Shown: positions 44,951 through 54,184 of the stretch, in pieces
Layout: every line of letters begins with the position of its first letter
Position numbering within the stretch: the stretch's first letter is position 1
Origin: Anaerocolumna sedimenticola
GTDB lineage: Bacteria; Bacillota; Clostridia; Lachnospirales; Lachnospiraceae
Assembly: GCF_009931695.1 (NCBI RefSeq)
Contig: NZ_CP048000.1
Span: 2,373,501 to 2,437,500 of the forward strand
Reading direction: 5' to 3'
DNA: 64,000 nucleotides
Program-made: the position numbers and the translations under genes
Notes under the pieces: model-generated
Told to the model about the DNA's origin: nothing
Seen by the model: the letters and a program-made list of their open reading frames with translations, nothing else
The model's database searches: none

Positions 44951-47266
44951 ATGAAAAAAAGTTCAATATATAAATGGTTTGCGATTCTTTTATGTCTGAT
45001 ATTAATATATCCCGGTGGTATCACTTTAAATTCAATAAAAGCAATTGCGGCCACCTATGGAACGGTAACAGCTACCAGTTTAAATATACGTTCCGGCCCG
45101 GGAACTAATTATGATAAGGTCCAGGTAAACGGTAGTTTCGCTTATTTAAAAAAGGGTGAAAAATTTACGATAATTAGTAAAAAGGATGGATGGTACAAAA
45201 TATCATTTACTTTTAGCGGTAAAAAAGCAGAGGGATATGTTATGGATGACTTTATCAAAGTAGCAAACAGTTCATCCACTGCAACTAAACCTGCACCAAC
45301 CCCAACTCCCACCCCGGCAGCAGGTGGTTCAACGAATCAGACAACAGCTGATTTTAAACTTGCTGCCAGTGTAATGGCAACAAACTTAAATGTAAGGCAA
45401 AAACCATCCACTACAAGTACAAAAGTAACTTCTATCATAAAAAATCAGAAAGTAACGGTTTTAAATGAAGTAATTGCCGGAACGGAGAAATGGTATCGGA
45501 TATCCTTTAAAGTAAGTAATAAAACAAAAACAGGTTACGTATTAAGTGATTTCGTTAAGTTAACCCTGCCAGCCAGTATAAAAGCGGCAGTTAACAGTAA
45601 AACAAAAGTGAAGCTTAGAACCGGAGCAGGTGACAGTTATAAATATCTAACAACGAGCAAAGGAACTGCCATAACATTAAGTAATAAGAAAGCAGTAACC
45701 ATTACACAGGAAGTAACGGATGGGAAAGGGAAGAAGTGGTTTAAAGTATCATTTACCGTAAGCGGTGTAAAATACAGCGGGTATATTTTGGGCAGCCAGA
45801 TTTTGCTTACAGGGACAGCCTCAACGCCCACTCCAAAACCAACTGCAACGCCTACCCCAAAACCAACGGCAACACCAAAACCAACGGCAACCCCTACTCC
45901 AAAACCAACTACAACGCCAACGCCTACCCCAACCCCAACAGATAATTCTGACGATGATACACCGGATGTATTGTCAGATGAAGAATTTGAAGAGAGGATG
46001 GACGAGGAAGGATTTCCCGAGAGTTATAAACCGTATCTGAGAGATTTGCATGAAACCTATCCTACGTGGGTATTTAAGGCATTTCAAACCGGACTGGATT
46101 GGGATACGGTAATAGAAAAAGAAAGCAAATTAGGTGTCAATTTAATTTCCAATGGAAAAGGCACCGAATGGAAATCCTTAGAAACAGGGGCTTATAACTG
46201 GTCTACAGACAGTTTTATTCCATTTGACGGTTCCACCTGGGTCACTCCGTCCAAAGCAGGCTTGGAATATTATATAGACCCCAGAAACTTCTTAAATGAG
46301 AAAAGTATATTTCAATATGAGTTATTGACCTATCAAAGTGAATACCAGAATGTTACCGGTGTGGAAGGAATTCTTTATAATACACCGCTATACAATTGTA
46401 CCTATTCTTATGAAGATGAGGAAGGAGAAACCGCAGAACGTACTTATTCGGAAACCTTTATGGATGCAGCTGAATATTCCGGCGTAAGTCCGTATCATCT
46501 GGCAAGCAGGGCAAAACAGGAGGTAGTTACCGGAACTTCTACTTTAAGCTCCAGTGTATCCGGAACCGTGGATGGTTTAGAGGGATACTATAATTTCTAT
46601 AATATTGGAGCATATAACAGCACCGCAACCGGCGGTGCCGTAGCTAACGGCCTAAAATATGCGAAAAACGGAACAACGAATCAGGAATTAAATGCACAAT
46701 ACCTGATTCCCTGGGACAACCCTTATGATTCCATAGTGGGAGGTGCATATATTATTGGCAGCAATTACATAAAACGGGGACAGGATACTACATACCTGCA
46801 GAAATTTAATGTTACCGATACTTCAACCTATTCCCATCAGTATATGTCTAATATTGAAGCTCCTAATGCAGAGGCCAAAAAAACCTTTGCTGCATATGAT
46901 GTAATGTCAGAGATTCCTATTGCATTCAGTATTCCGGTGTATGAAAATATGCCTGACGAACCCTGTCCGGTTCCGGAAACGGCTTATAATCCGAATAATT
47001 GGCTGAAAACGCTGAAAGTAGATGGTTATAGTTTAACCCCGACTTTCGATTTGAAGAAAGACCAGGAATATTCTATCATTGTTGAATCTGACGTGGAAGA
47101 AATTAATGTTACTGCTACTACCGTCAGTAAAAAATCCAGTATAGAAGGAACAGGATGTATTCCACTGGATGAGGGAAATAATGAAATTAGAATAACTGTT
47201 ACAGCAGAAAATGGCGATGTCAGGGAATATCTGATTCATGCTGTAAAAGAAGAAACGGAAGAATAA
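44951..47266 (+). CDS. Secreted SH3-domain N-acetylglucosaminidase with cadherin-like tail
   Basis: A 771-residue exported cell-wall hydrolase. A signal peptide (about 1-34) is followed by three bacterial SH3 domains (about 37-100, 135-200 and 210-280; SLNIRSGPGTNYDKV, NLNVRQKPS, KVKLRTGAG). Then come a Thr/Pro/Lys repeat linker (about 290-335), a LytG/glucosaminidase domain (about 355-660; HLASRAKQEVVTGTSTLSSS with the catalytic Glu) and a C-terminal cadherin-like beta-sandwich (PF12733 type, about 675-765). SH3 and linker parts probably bind and span the wall. GAGGAGG precedes the ATG. Confidence 0.88.
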   Translation: MKKSSIYKWFAILLCLILIYPGGITLNSIKAIAATYGTVTATSLNIRSGPGTNYDKVQVNGSFAYLKKGEKFTIISKKDGWYKISFTFSGKKAEGYVMDDFIKVANSSSTATKPAPTPTPTPAAGGSTNQTTADFKLAASVMATNLNVRQKPSTTSTKVTSIIKNQKVTVLNEVIAGTEKWYRISFKVSNKTKTGYVLSDFVKLTLPASIKAAVNSKTKVKLRTGAGDSYKYLTTSKGTAITLSNKKAVTITQEVTDGKGKKWFKVSFTVSGVKYSGYILGSQILLTGTASTPTPKPTATPTPKPTATPKPTATPTPKPTTTPTPTPTPTDNSDDDTPDVLSDEEFEERMDEEGFPESYKPYLRDLHETYPTWVFKAFQTGLDWDTVIEKESKLGVNLISNGKGTEWKSLETGAYNWSTDSFIPFDGSTWVTPSKAGLEYYIDPRNFLNEKSIFQYELLTYQSEYQNVTGVEGILYNTPLYNCTYSYEDEEGETAERTYSETFMDAAEYSGVSPYHLASRAKQEVVTGTSTLSSSVSGTVDGLEGYYNFYNIGAYNSTATGGAVANGLKYAKNGTTNQELNAQYLIPWDNPYDSIVGGAYIIGSNYIKRGQDTTYLQKFNVTDTSTYSHQYMSNIEAPNAEAKKTFAAYDVMSEIPIAFSIPVYENMPDEPCPVPETAYNPNNWLKTLKVDGYSLTPTFDLKKDQEYSIIVESDVEEINVTATTVSKKSSIEGTGCIPLDEGNNEIRITVTAENGDVREYLIHAVKEETEE

Positions 47267-47282
47267 GCCTGAAGAAGAGATC

Positions 47283-47369
47283 AGAACCTGTTTTAAAACT
47301 TTGTAAAAAAGCACTTATGATAAAATTTCATAAAAGTGCATAAAATCAGGGTTTTTACAGGTTCTTTTT
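47283..47369 (+). terminator. Two-tier terminator after the glucosaminidase gene
   Basis: The outer stem AGAACCTGT/ACAGGTTCT (47283-47291 with 47357-47365) encloses GCACTT/AAGTGC and ATGA/TCAT stems. TTTTT follows. Confidence 0.8.
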
Positions 47370-47451
47370 CTCAAGTAACCCAAGAGGCAATTCTAAAGTT
47401 TACGAATATGAAATTATACTCAATGGAATACTTAAGATTAAGGAGAAACAA

Positions 47452-48726
47452 ATGGAAACCAATAAAAAAATCTATAAACAATGCTTATCACTTATTTTAT
47501 TATTGTCTTTAATTTTAATGCCCTATTCTTTTATCAGGGCAGCCAGCGCGACCATTAACATAAAAGCGGATACGGAATCCGCAGCGGTTGGAGATGAAAT
47601 TACAGTTAGTCTTTCCATATCTTCCGATGCCATGTTAGGAGATTTTGAAGCATATATAACATATAATGCTGATATACTGGAATTTGAAAGTGATGCTTCC
47701 TTTATAGCCGGAGGGGAAGGTTTATTAAAACTCACCGATAAAAATTCGGTAAATAAAGAATCTTCCAGGAAGTATATCATGAGATTTACAGCAAAAGCAA
47801 TAGGCGTAAGCGAAATTGCAATTAAAGATAAAGCAGAAATATATGAATATGAAACCGGAACCGCCATGTCCGTCTCCAGTAACCGGCTGGATATCCGTGT
47901 ATCTGCGGCTAAAACAGCTTCAGACAATAATAATCTTAAAAGTTTAAAAATAAATCCCGGTAGTTTAAAACCAAAATTTGATCCTAAAATTACAGAATAT
48001 ACAACGAAAATAGATTATGAAAGTAATAAAATTATTCTAAGTGCGGTACCGGAGGACGACAATGCCAAAGTAACGGTTGACGGTAATGAAAATCTTTCGG
48101 TAGGAAATAATAAAATCACGGTAAAGGTGAAAGCAGAATCGGGTGAAATGAAAGAATACATTATTACGGCAACTCGGAATGAAGAAAAAGAAAAGGATAC
48201 GGAAGAGACAATTGAGACAGTGGAATCAGATGACAACCTGGATTCCGTTTCAAAGCAATATGGCAGTATAGAAGATAAGGCAGCAGAAATGGGTAATTTG
48301 CTCCTTATAAAAGATGGAGAAGATATTTATATTCAGAATGGTTACCGTTATCAAATCCTAACTCCTGGTGAAGATGTTGCAATACCGGGCGGATATAGTA
48401 AGACTTCATTAATATTAGATGATGTAACAGTAACTGCTTATACACCGGAAAATGATCTGAATAGTGATTTCCTGATTTTGTATGCGAAAAATGAAGCAGG
48501 GGAAACAGGATTCTATCAGTATGACAGAGTGGAAGAAACCTTACAGCGGTATACCAAAAGCAGAGAAGGAAATAAGGTGGTTATGTCCGGTAATTTAATG
48601 CAATCTGAAGAATATAAAGCAAAATTAACCACAATGGGTATTGTTTTAGCAATATTGGGTTGCGTCTGTATTATTCTTTCTGTGGCATTAATCAGGTTAT
48701 ATTTAAAAAACAGAGAAGAAGAATAA
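47452..48726 (+). CDS. Membrane-anchored cohesin-type protein with cadherin-like domain
   Basis: A 424-residue exported protein. It has a signal peptide (about 1-28), a cohesin-type domain (about 30-145; ATINIKADTESAAVGDEITV, LGDFEAYITYNADILEFES), a cadherin-like beta-sandwich domain (PF12733 type, about 160-240; LKSLKINPGSLKPKFDPKIT), a charged linker, a small beta region and a C-terminal transmembrane helix (about 392-416) with a short basic tail. Cohesin modules bind dockerins in cellulosomes, but lone ones occur in other surface proteins. No dockerin is in the window. It shares its beta-sandwich type with the upstream hydrolase. Confidence 0.8.
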   Translation: METNKKIYKQCLSLILLLSLILMPYSFIRAASATINIKADTESAAVGDEITVSLSISSDAMLGDFEAYITYNADILEFESDASFIAGGEGLLKLTDKNSVNKESSRKYIMRFTAKAIGVSEIAIKDKAEIYEYETGTAMSVSSNRLDIRVSAAKTASDNNNLKSLKINPGSLKPKFDPKITEYTTKIDYESNKIILSAVPEDDNAKVTVDGNENLSVGNNKITVKVKAESGEMKEYIITATRNEEKEKDTEETIETVESDDNLDSVSKQYGSIEDKAAEMGNLLLIKDGEDIYIQNGYRYQILTPGEDVAIPGGYSKTSLILDDVTVTAYTPENDLNSDFLILYAKNEAGETGFYQYDRVEETLQRYTKSREGNKVVMSGNLMQSEEYKAKLTTMGIVLAILGCVCIILSVALIRLYLKNREEE

Positions 48727-48747
48727 GAGGTATAGGCGAAAATTGGA

Positions 48748-48777
48748 GACACTAAGTGAATATCAATGACACTAAGT
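48748..48777 (+). promoter_or_regulatory. Direct repeats upstream of the GntR promoter (operator candidate)
   Basis: GACACTAAGT occurs at 48748-48757 and again at 48768-48777, exactly 20 bases (two helical turns) apart, ending five bases before the -35 box. No CtsR heptads or CIRCE element are seen in this region. Confidence 0.55.
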
Positions 48778-48782
48778 TTATC

Positions 48783-48810
48783 TTGACAATAGATAGTAAT
48801 CTGTTATACT
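48783..48810 (+). promoter_or_regulatory. Promoter of the GntR-mcsAB-clpC operon
   Basis: TTGACA (48783-48788), a 16-base spacer and TATACT (48805-48810). Confidence 0.75.
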
Positions 48811-48852
48811 AATAATATAACATATATAACGAACAATTAGGAGGTGGATGAT

Positions 48853-49227
48853 TTGATAGTAAGAATCGATTTTAACAGCGAAGAAGCTTTTTATATCCAA
48901 CTTCGCAATCAAATCATTTTCGGGATTGCAAATGCAGAGTTAAGAGTTGGGGATAATCTGCCTTCTGTTCGGGAATTAGCAGAAGATATTGGAATTAACA
49001 TGCATACAGTAAATAAAGCATATACTATGTTAAAACAGGAAGGGTATGTAAAGCTTGACCGCAGAAAAGGAACTGTAGTTGCAATTAACGCAGATAAATT
49101 TAAGGCAATGGAAGAACTGTCCTGTGACTTGAGGGTAATATTGGCGAAAGCCATTTGTAAGAATATAAGCTGTGAAGAAATACATGGTTTGGTGAATAAA
49201 ATATTTGACGATTTTAATGTAGAATAG
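48853..49227 (+). CDS. GntR family regulator (YtrA subfamily)
   Basis: A 124-residue regulator with an N-terminal winged helix-turn-helix (about 5-70; FYIQLRNQIIFGIANAELRV, LPSVRELAEDIGINMHTVNK) and a short C-terminal helical part typical of the YtrA subfamily. I chose TTG 48853, eight bases after AGGAGG and giving the common start MIVRIDFNS. The in-frame GTG at 48844 lies in the ribosome site. It is first in the operon with mcsA (30-base gap). YtrA regulators usually sit next to ABC transporters. Here it holds the place CtsR occupies in Bacillus and many clostridia. Confidence 0.9.
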   Translation: MIVRIDFNSEEAFYIQLRNQIIFGIANAELRVGDNLPSVRELAEDIGINMHTVNKAYTMLKQEGYVKLDRRKGTVVAINADKFKAMEELSCDLRVILAKAICKNISCEEIHGLVNKIFDDFNVE

Positions 49228-49257
49228 TAACCGAAATCAGAACAGGAGGTTGTTACT

Positions 49258-49800
49258 ATGTTATGTGATAAATGTAAAAAAAATGAAGCTAAGATATATT
49301 ATACTGAAATTATAAACGGGGAAAAAACAGAACAGCATTTATGTGAAGAATGTGCGACGGAATATACTTCTTTCCCTATGGGAACGGCATTTATGGATCA
49401 GGAGATTACGTTAGGCAGCTTGCTGTCTACAATATTAGGTAATTATTATAATAATCCCCATGGTACGGAACGCACGGAGAAAGAGATATATTGCGAAGGA
49501 TGTGGTATGACATATTCGGAATTTATGAGGGAAGGCAGGTTTGGATGTGCCAAATGTTACGACAGCTTCCAAAAGATTTTAGACGGAAGCATAAAAAACA
49601 TACAAGGTTCCGAGAATCATACAGGTAAGAGGCCTAAGGGATTTGAAACAAAAACCCAGAAGCTGGTTAAGGAATTATCTGAACTGGATAAATTATCCAT
49701 ACGCTTGCAGGATGCAATTGAGAAAGAGGAATTTGAAGAGGCTGCCAAGCTGCGGGATAAGATACGCCAGTTAAAAAAGGAGGAGATAGGTAATGCTTAA
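49258..49800 (+). CDS. mcsA: Activator of protein arginine kinase McsA
   Basis: A 180-residue zinc-binding partner that activates McsB in the heat-shock protein-quality-control pathway. It has CxxC pairs at Cys3/Cys6 and Cys29/Cys32, then CEGC and CAKC near 75-103, and a C-terminal UVR-like coil (LDKLSIRLQDAIEKEEFEEA). AGGAGG precedes the ATG. It overlaps mcsB by eight bases, so translation is coupled. Confidence 0.95.
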   Translation: MLCDKCKKNEAKIYYTEIINGEKTEQHLCEECATEYTSFPMGTAFMDQEITLGSLLSTILGNYYNNPHGTERTEKEIYCEGCGMTYSEFMREGRFGCAKCYDSFQKILDGSIKNIQGSENHTGKRPKGFETKTQKLVKELSELDKLSIRLQDAIEKEEFEEAAKLRDKIRQLKKEEIGNA

Positions 49801-50827
49801 ATGGTACAAAGAAGCAGGTCAGAATAATGACGTTGTTATCTCCAGCAGGGTAAGACTTGCCAGGAATTTGAAAGATTACCCCTTTTCGGCAAAACTCTCT
49901 GAAAAGCAGGCAGGTGAACTTGTGGAGAAAGTAAAAGCAGCTGCGCCGCTTATAGAAAACCAGGCCTCCATGAAATTTTACAGCTGCAGCGCAGATGTAC
50001 TGGGAGATATGGAAAAAACCGCTATGGTGGAAAGGCATATTATCAGCCCTTTATTAGTGGCGAAAGAGCAAAGTACCGGTTTAATTCTTTCTAATGATGA
50101 AAGTATCAGCATTATGATAAATGAAGAAGATCATATACGGATTCAATCCATTACCGGAGGAATGAATATAGACGAAGCTTTTCAGGCAGCCAATAAAATT
50201 GATGATATTACCAATGAAATATTTGATTTTGCGTTTCATGAAAAGTATGGTTATCTTACTTCATGCCCCACTAACGTAGGTACTGGTTTACGGGCATCCT
50301 ATATGATGTTTTTACCGGCTTTGACAGTAGCCGGTAAAATAATTAAGTTAGCGGAAGAACTAGGCCAGTATGGTATTGCTCTACGAGGGACCTATGGAGA
50401 AGCATCAAAAAGTGTTGGCAGTCTGTATCAGATTTCGAACCAGAAAACTTTAGGAAGTACGGAAAAGGAGATCATGGATAGCCTGGACCGTATCGTAGAG
50501 CAGGTTATGAAACAGGAACGCAGGCAGAGGGAATATATCCTTACCAATAATTATGATGAATTTGAAGATAAAGTACATCGTTCTTATGGTGTATTAAAAT
50601 ATGCGAAGCAATTATCTTCCGCTGATGCCATGGCTTTATTGGCACAATTAAAACTGGGGATTGATATGAATCTCATTCATTTAGGCGAAAATTATAATAT
50701 TCATGAATTGATGATGGAAATACAACCCGGTAATTTACAGTGTCAGTTAGATAAAAATGTAGGAAGTGTACAAAGGGATAAATACCGAGCAGATTACATC
50801 AGAAAGAAATTACCGGAACAAGTGTAA
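49793..50827 (+). CDS. mcsB: Protein arginine kinase McsB
   Basis: A 344-residue phosphagen-kinase-fold enzyme that phosphorylates arginines on proteins to mark them for ClpCP. ATP-binding SSRVRLARN (17-25) and the catalytic-loop CPTNVGTGLRASY (Cys168 onward) are conserved. The C-terminal RDxxRA pocket for binding phospho-arginine appears as RDKYRADYIRKKL. Normal length. Overlaps mcsA. clpC follows after 138 bases. Confidence 0.96.
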   Translation: MLKWYKEAGQNNDVVISSRVRLARNLKDYPFSAKLSEKQAGELVEKVKAAAPLIENQASMKFYSCSADVLGDMEKTAMVERHIISPLLVAKEQSTGLILSNDESISIMINEEDHIRIQSITGGMNIDEAFQAANKIDDITNEIFDFAFHEKYGYLTSCPTNVGTGLRASYMMFLPALTVAGKIIKLAEELGQYGIALRGTYGEASKSVGSLYQISNQKTLGSTEKEIMDSLDRIVEQVMKQERRQREYILTNNYDEFEDKVHRSYGVLKYAKQLSSADAMALLAQLKLGIDMNLIHLGENYNIHELMMEIQPGNLQCQLDKNVGSVQRDKYRADYIRKKLPEQV

Positions 50828-50965
50828 AGAAAAGGAATCTTTACGCTGAAATCTGTAAATTCGAGGCAGTAACAAAGTAGAATTGGTATATCTGCTTTGA
50901 CAACAGATAAAAATATACAGAAGTCAGCATTTCAAAACTTCTGAAAATCAGAACAGGAGGCTACT

Positions 50966-53409
50966 ATGAACGAAAAATATACGGAAAATGCGAGAGCAGC
51001 AATAACCTATGCAACAGAAGTAGCATATAAGTTATCACACAATTATGTAGGAACAGAACACCTGCTTATCGGATTATTAGAGGCAGACGGTGTTGCTTCC
51101 AAAGTATTAGAGAAAAACGGAGTTGAAGTAGATAAAGTAATTGAATTGGTTAATCAGCTGATTGCCCCTAATTCAAATGTGGAAACCGTTGAAGTTGATG
51201 GTTTTACTCCAAGAGCTAAGAGAATCTTAGATCAGAGCTTTAAAGAAGCCATCCGTTTAAAAGCCCAGTTAGTTGGTACAGAGCATATATTAATTGCTTT
51301 AATTAAGGAATCGGACTGTATTGCAGTAAGACTTCTTAATACCTTGGGAATTAATGTACAAAAGCTTTATGTTGACATATTAACAGCAATCGGAGCAGAT
51401 ATGAATGCGGCAAAGAATGAATATGCCGCAAATAAAAGTAAAGCAAAGGCAAAATCAAGTACCCCTACCTTGGATCAATACAGCAGGGATTTAACGGAAT
51501 ATGCAAGAGAGGGTAAATTAGACCCTGTAATCGGTCGGGAGACAGAAATACAGCGGGTTATTCAGATATTAAGCCGAAGGACAAAAAACAATCCTTGTTT
51601 GGTAGGTGAACCAGGCGTGGGTAAAACAGCTATTGCAGAAGGCCTGGCCAGAAAAATCGTAGAAGGTAACATTCCTGAAATTATTAAGGATAAAAGAGTA
51701 TTAACTCTTGATTTATCCGGAATGGTAGCCGGTTCAAAATACAGAGGAGAATTCGAAGAGAGAATTAAAAAAGTAATCAGTGAAGTCATGAGTGACGGAA
51801 ATGTACTTCTTTTTATAGATGAAATTCATACCATAATTGGTGCCGGTGGGCGGAAGGAGCAATTGATGCCTCCAATATATTAAAACCTTCATTAGCAAGA
51901 GGCGAATTACAGTTAATCGGTGCTACTACCAGAGAGGAATACCGTAAATATATTGAGAAAGACGCAGCTTTAGAGAGAAGGTTCCAGCCGGTAGTTGTGG
52001 AAGAACCCTCCGAAGAGGAAGCAATCCTTATATTAAAAGGGTTAAGAGACAGTTATGAGGCACACCACAAAGTTAAAATAACAGACGAGGCACTGGAAGC
52101 TGCAGTTAAAATGTCAAGCAGATATATTAACGACCGTTATTTGCCGGATAAGGCAATCGATTTAATGGATGAAGCTGCTTCCAAGGTTCGTTTAAGTACT
52201 TTTATAACTTCTCCGGAAGTAAAAGAATTAGAGGCTGAAATCCTCCGTCTGGATGAAGAAAAAGAGCTCGCAATTAAAAATGAAGAATATGAAAAAGCAG
52301 GCGAGATTAAAAAACAGCAGGAGGAAATAAACAGCCGCTTAAATGCACTGCAGGTTCGTTCAGAAAAAGAAAAACAAGAGACGAAACTGGTTGTAGGTGA
52401 GAATGAAATAGCAGATATTATATCCAGCTGGACTAAGATTCCCGTTAAAAAATTAGCGGAAGAGGAATCGGAACGTTTAAGGAATCTGGAAAAAATTCTT
52501 CATGAAAGAGTCATAGGGCAGGAGGATGCAGTTTCAGCCGTATCCAAAGCAATTCGAAGAGGCCGTGTAGGTTTAAAGGATCCCAACAGGCCAATCGGTT
52601 CTTTCCTGTTCTTAGGACCAACCGGTGTAGGTAAAACAGAATTATCCAAAGCTTTGGCAGAAGCGATGTTTGGCAGTGAGAATTCCATGATACGGGTTGA
52701 TATGTCCGAATACATGGAAAAACACAGTGTTTCTAAATTAATCGGATCCCCTCCGGGGTATGTAGGTTATGATGAGGGAGGACAGCTTAGCGAGAAAGTC
52801 AGACAGAATCCTTATTCCGTAATCCTGTTTGATGAAGTGGAAAAAGCACATCCTGATGTATTCAATATCCTGCTTCAGGTATTGGATGACGGGCATATAA
52901 CCGATGCCCAGGGCAGGAAGGTCAGCTTTAAGAATACGATCATTATCATGACCTCCAATGCCGGAGCTCAGAATATCATTGCACCAAAACGTTTAGGATT
53001 CTCGTCTGTTACGGATGAAAAAGAAGATTATAAAAAGATGAAGGAAGGCGTTATGGAGGAAGTAAAACGAATCTTTAAGCCGGAATTCATTAACCGTATT
53101 GATGAAATGATTGTGTTCCATTCCTTATCCAAGGAAGATATTAAGAGTATCGTAGGTATTATGTTAAAGAGTATTGCTAAGAGATCAAAACAGCAGATGA
53201 GTATATCTCTGGAAGTAAATGATGCAATCATTGACCGTATTGTTGAAATCGGTTATGACCAGAATTATGGTGCAAGGCCGCTGAGAAGAGCAATTCAGAC
53301 TAATATCGAAGATAAGCTGGCAGAAGAAGTCCTTGAAGGTAATCTTCATAATGGAGATACCGCGTTAGTACAACTTTTCGACAAAGATATTAAAATTTCC
53401 AAAAAATAA
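50966..53409 (+). CDS. clpC: ATP-dependent Clp protease ATPase subunit ClpC, frame interrupted at 51848-51850
   Basis: The Hsp100 unfoldase that feeds arginine-phosphorylated substrates to ClpP. It has an N-domain (about 1-145), AAA1 with GEPGVGKT near 213, a UVR-type middle coil ([18 protein letters not shown]), AAA2 with GPTGVGKT and a ClpP loop region. The frame stops at 51883: restoring one G in the GGG at 51848-51850 changes GAGGRKEQ to [20 protein letters not shown], exactly the family sequence, and gives 814 residues (B. subtilis ClpC is about 810). Almost certainly intact in the organism. AGGAGG precedes the ATG. Confidence 0.93.
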
Positions 53410-53623
53410 TTCATTTCTTGTGCATATATTAGTAGAAATTGTCATGCAAATATTATATAATAGAGATAGCTACAAAAACTATGAATATAATATGTTCCAT
53501 TTAATGTGCCCGGAATATAAGAAAACCATGTAATAAGATAGCTATTGGCATTTTGACCGCTGATAGGCCATTTGGAGAAAATATAAATCGAGGAAGTATT
53601 TAACGAAATTAGGAGGATTTAAA

Positions 53624-54040
53624 ATGTCAGTAATTGATGAATTAATACGTGAAGAAAGCAATGGGACAATCAGTTTTGGCAATTACGAATTAACAGCAAA
53701 ATCAAAAGTGAATGATTTTGAGCATAACGGAGATATATATAAGGTTAAAACCTTTAAGGAAATAACTAAATTAGAGAGGAATGGAATGTTTGTTTATGAA
53801 TCTGTTCCGGGAACAACAGCCCATAATTTAGATATATCCGAAAAAGAAGTCAGATTTTCTGTTGAAGGACCTGAAGATGCACAGATTACCTTGGAATTAG
53901 AAGCAGAGAAAGAATATAAAATCTATATTGATGATACAAATGTGGGAAAGATGAAAACAAATTTAGGCGGTAAACTTATGTTTAGCGTGGAATTAGGTGA
54001 AAATCATAAATCAGCTATAAGGGTAGTGAAACTACAATAG
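53624..54040 (+). CDS. Conserved Lachnospiraceae protein, 'endosialidase' annotated family
   Basis: A 138-residue protein beginning MSVIDELIREESNGTISFGN. It matches a family common in Lachnospiraceae that carries the label endosialidase, for which I see no enzymatic motif; the label is doubtful. Mainly beta-strand, acidic, no signal peptide or cysteines. The middle block VKTFKEITKLERNGMFVYES and the end NLGGKLMFSVEL are conserved. TAGGAGG precedes ATG 53624. It has its own terminator and stands between clpC and radA. Function unknown. Confidence 0.8.
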   Translation: MSVIDELIREESNGTISFGNYELTAKSKVNDFEHNGDIYKVKTFKEITKLERNGMFVYESVPGTTAHNLDISEKEVRFSVEGPEDAQITLELEAEKEYKIYIDDTNVGKMKTNLGGKLMFSVELGENHKSAIRVVKLQ

Positions 54041-54066
54041 TTTTCCTATGGTTTGTTTTAATAATT

Positions 54067-54110
54067 GGAACTGTTTTAGGGGCTTTAATACCTAGAACAG
54101 TTCCTTATTA
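54067..54110 (+). terminator. Intrinsic terminator after the 'endosialidase' gene
   Basis: GGAACTGTT (54067-54075) pairs with AACAGTTCC (54096-54104), with TTAGG/CCTAG pairing inside and TTATTATAT following. Confidence 0.75.
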
Positions 54111-54184
54111 TATATAGGCAACCCCTTGGATCAAGGGAGATGAAGATCGGACTAATTCGCATTGATTATTATTAGGAGGAAAAT

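Noticed and set aside
45830..45950. Thr-Pro-Lys coding repeat as a CRISPR-like or satellite array
   Set aside because: It is in frame within the glucosaminidase gene and encodes a normal Pro/Thr linker.
48727..48852. CtsR or HrcA operator upstream of the mcsAB-clpC operon
   Set aside because: I found neither GGTCAAA heptads nor the TTAGCACTC/GAGTGCTAA palindrome.
53624..54040. True endosialidase activity
   Set aside because: At 138 residues with no Asp-box or sialidase motif, the inherited family label is not supported.
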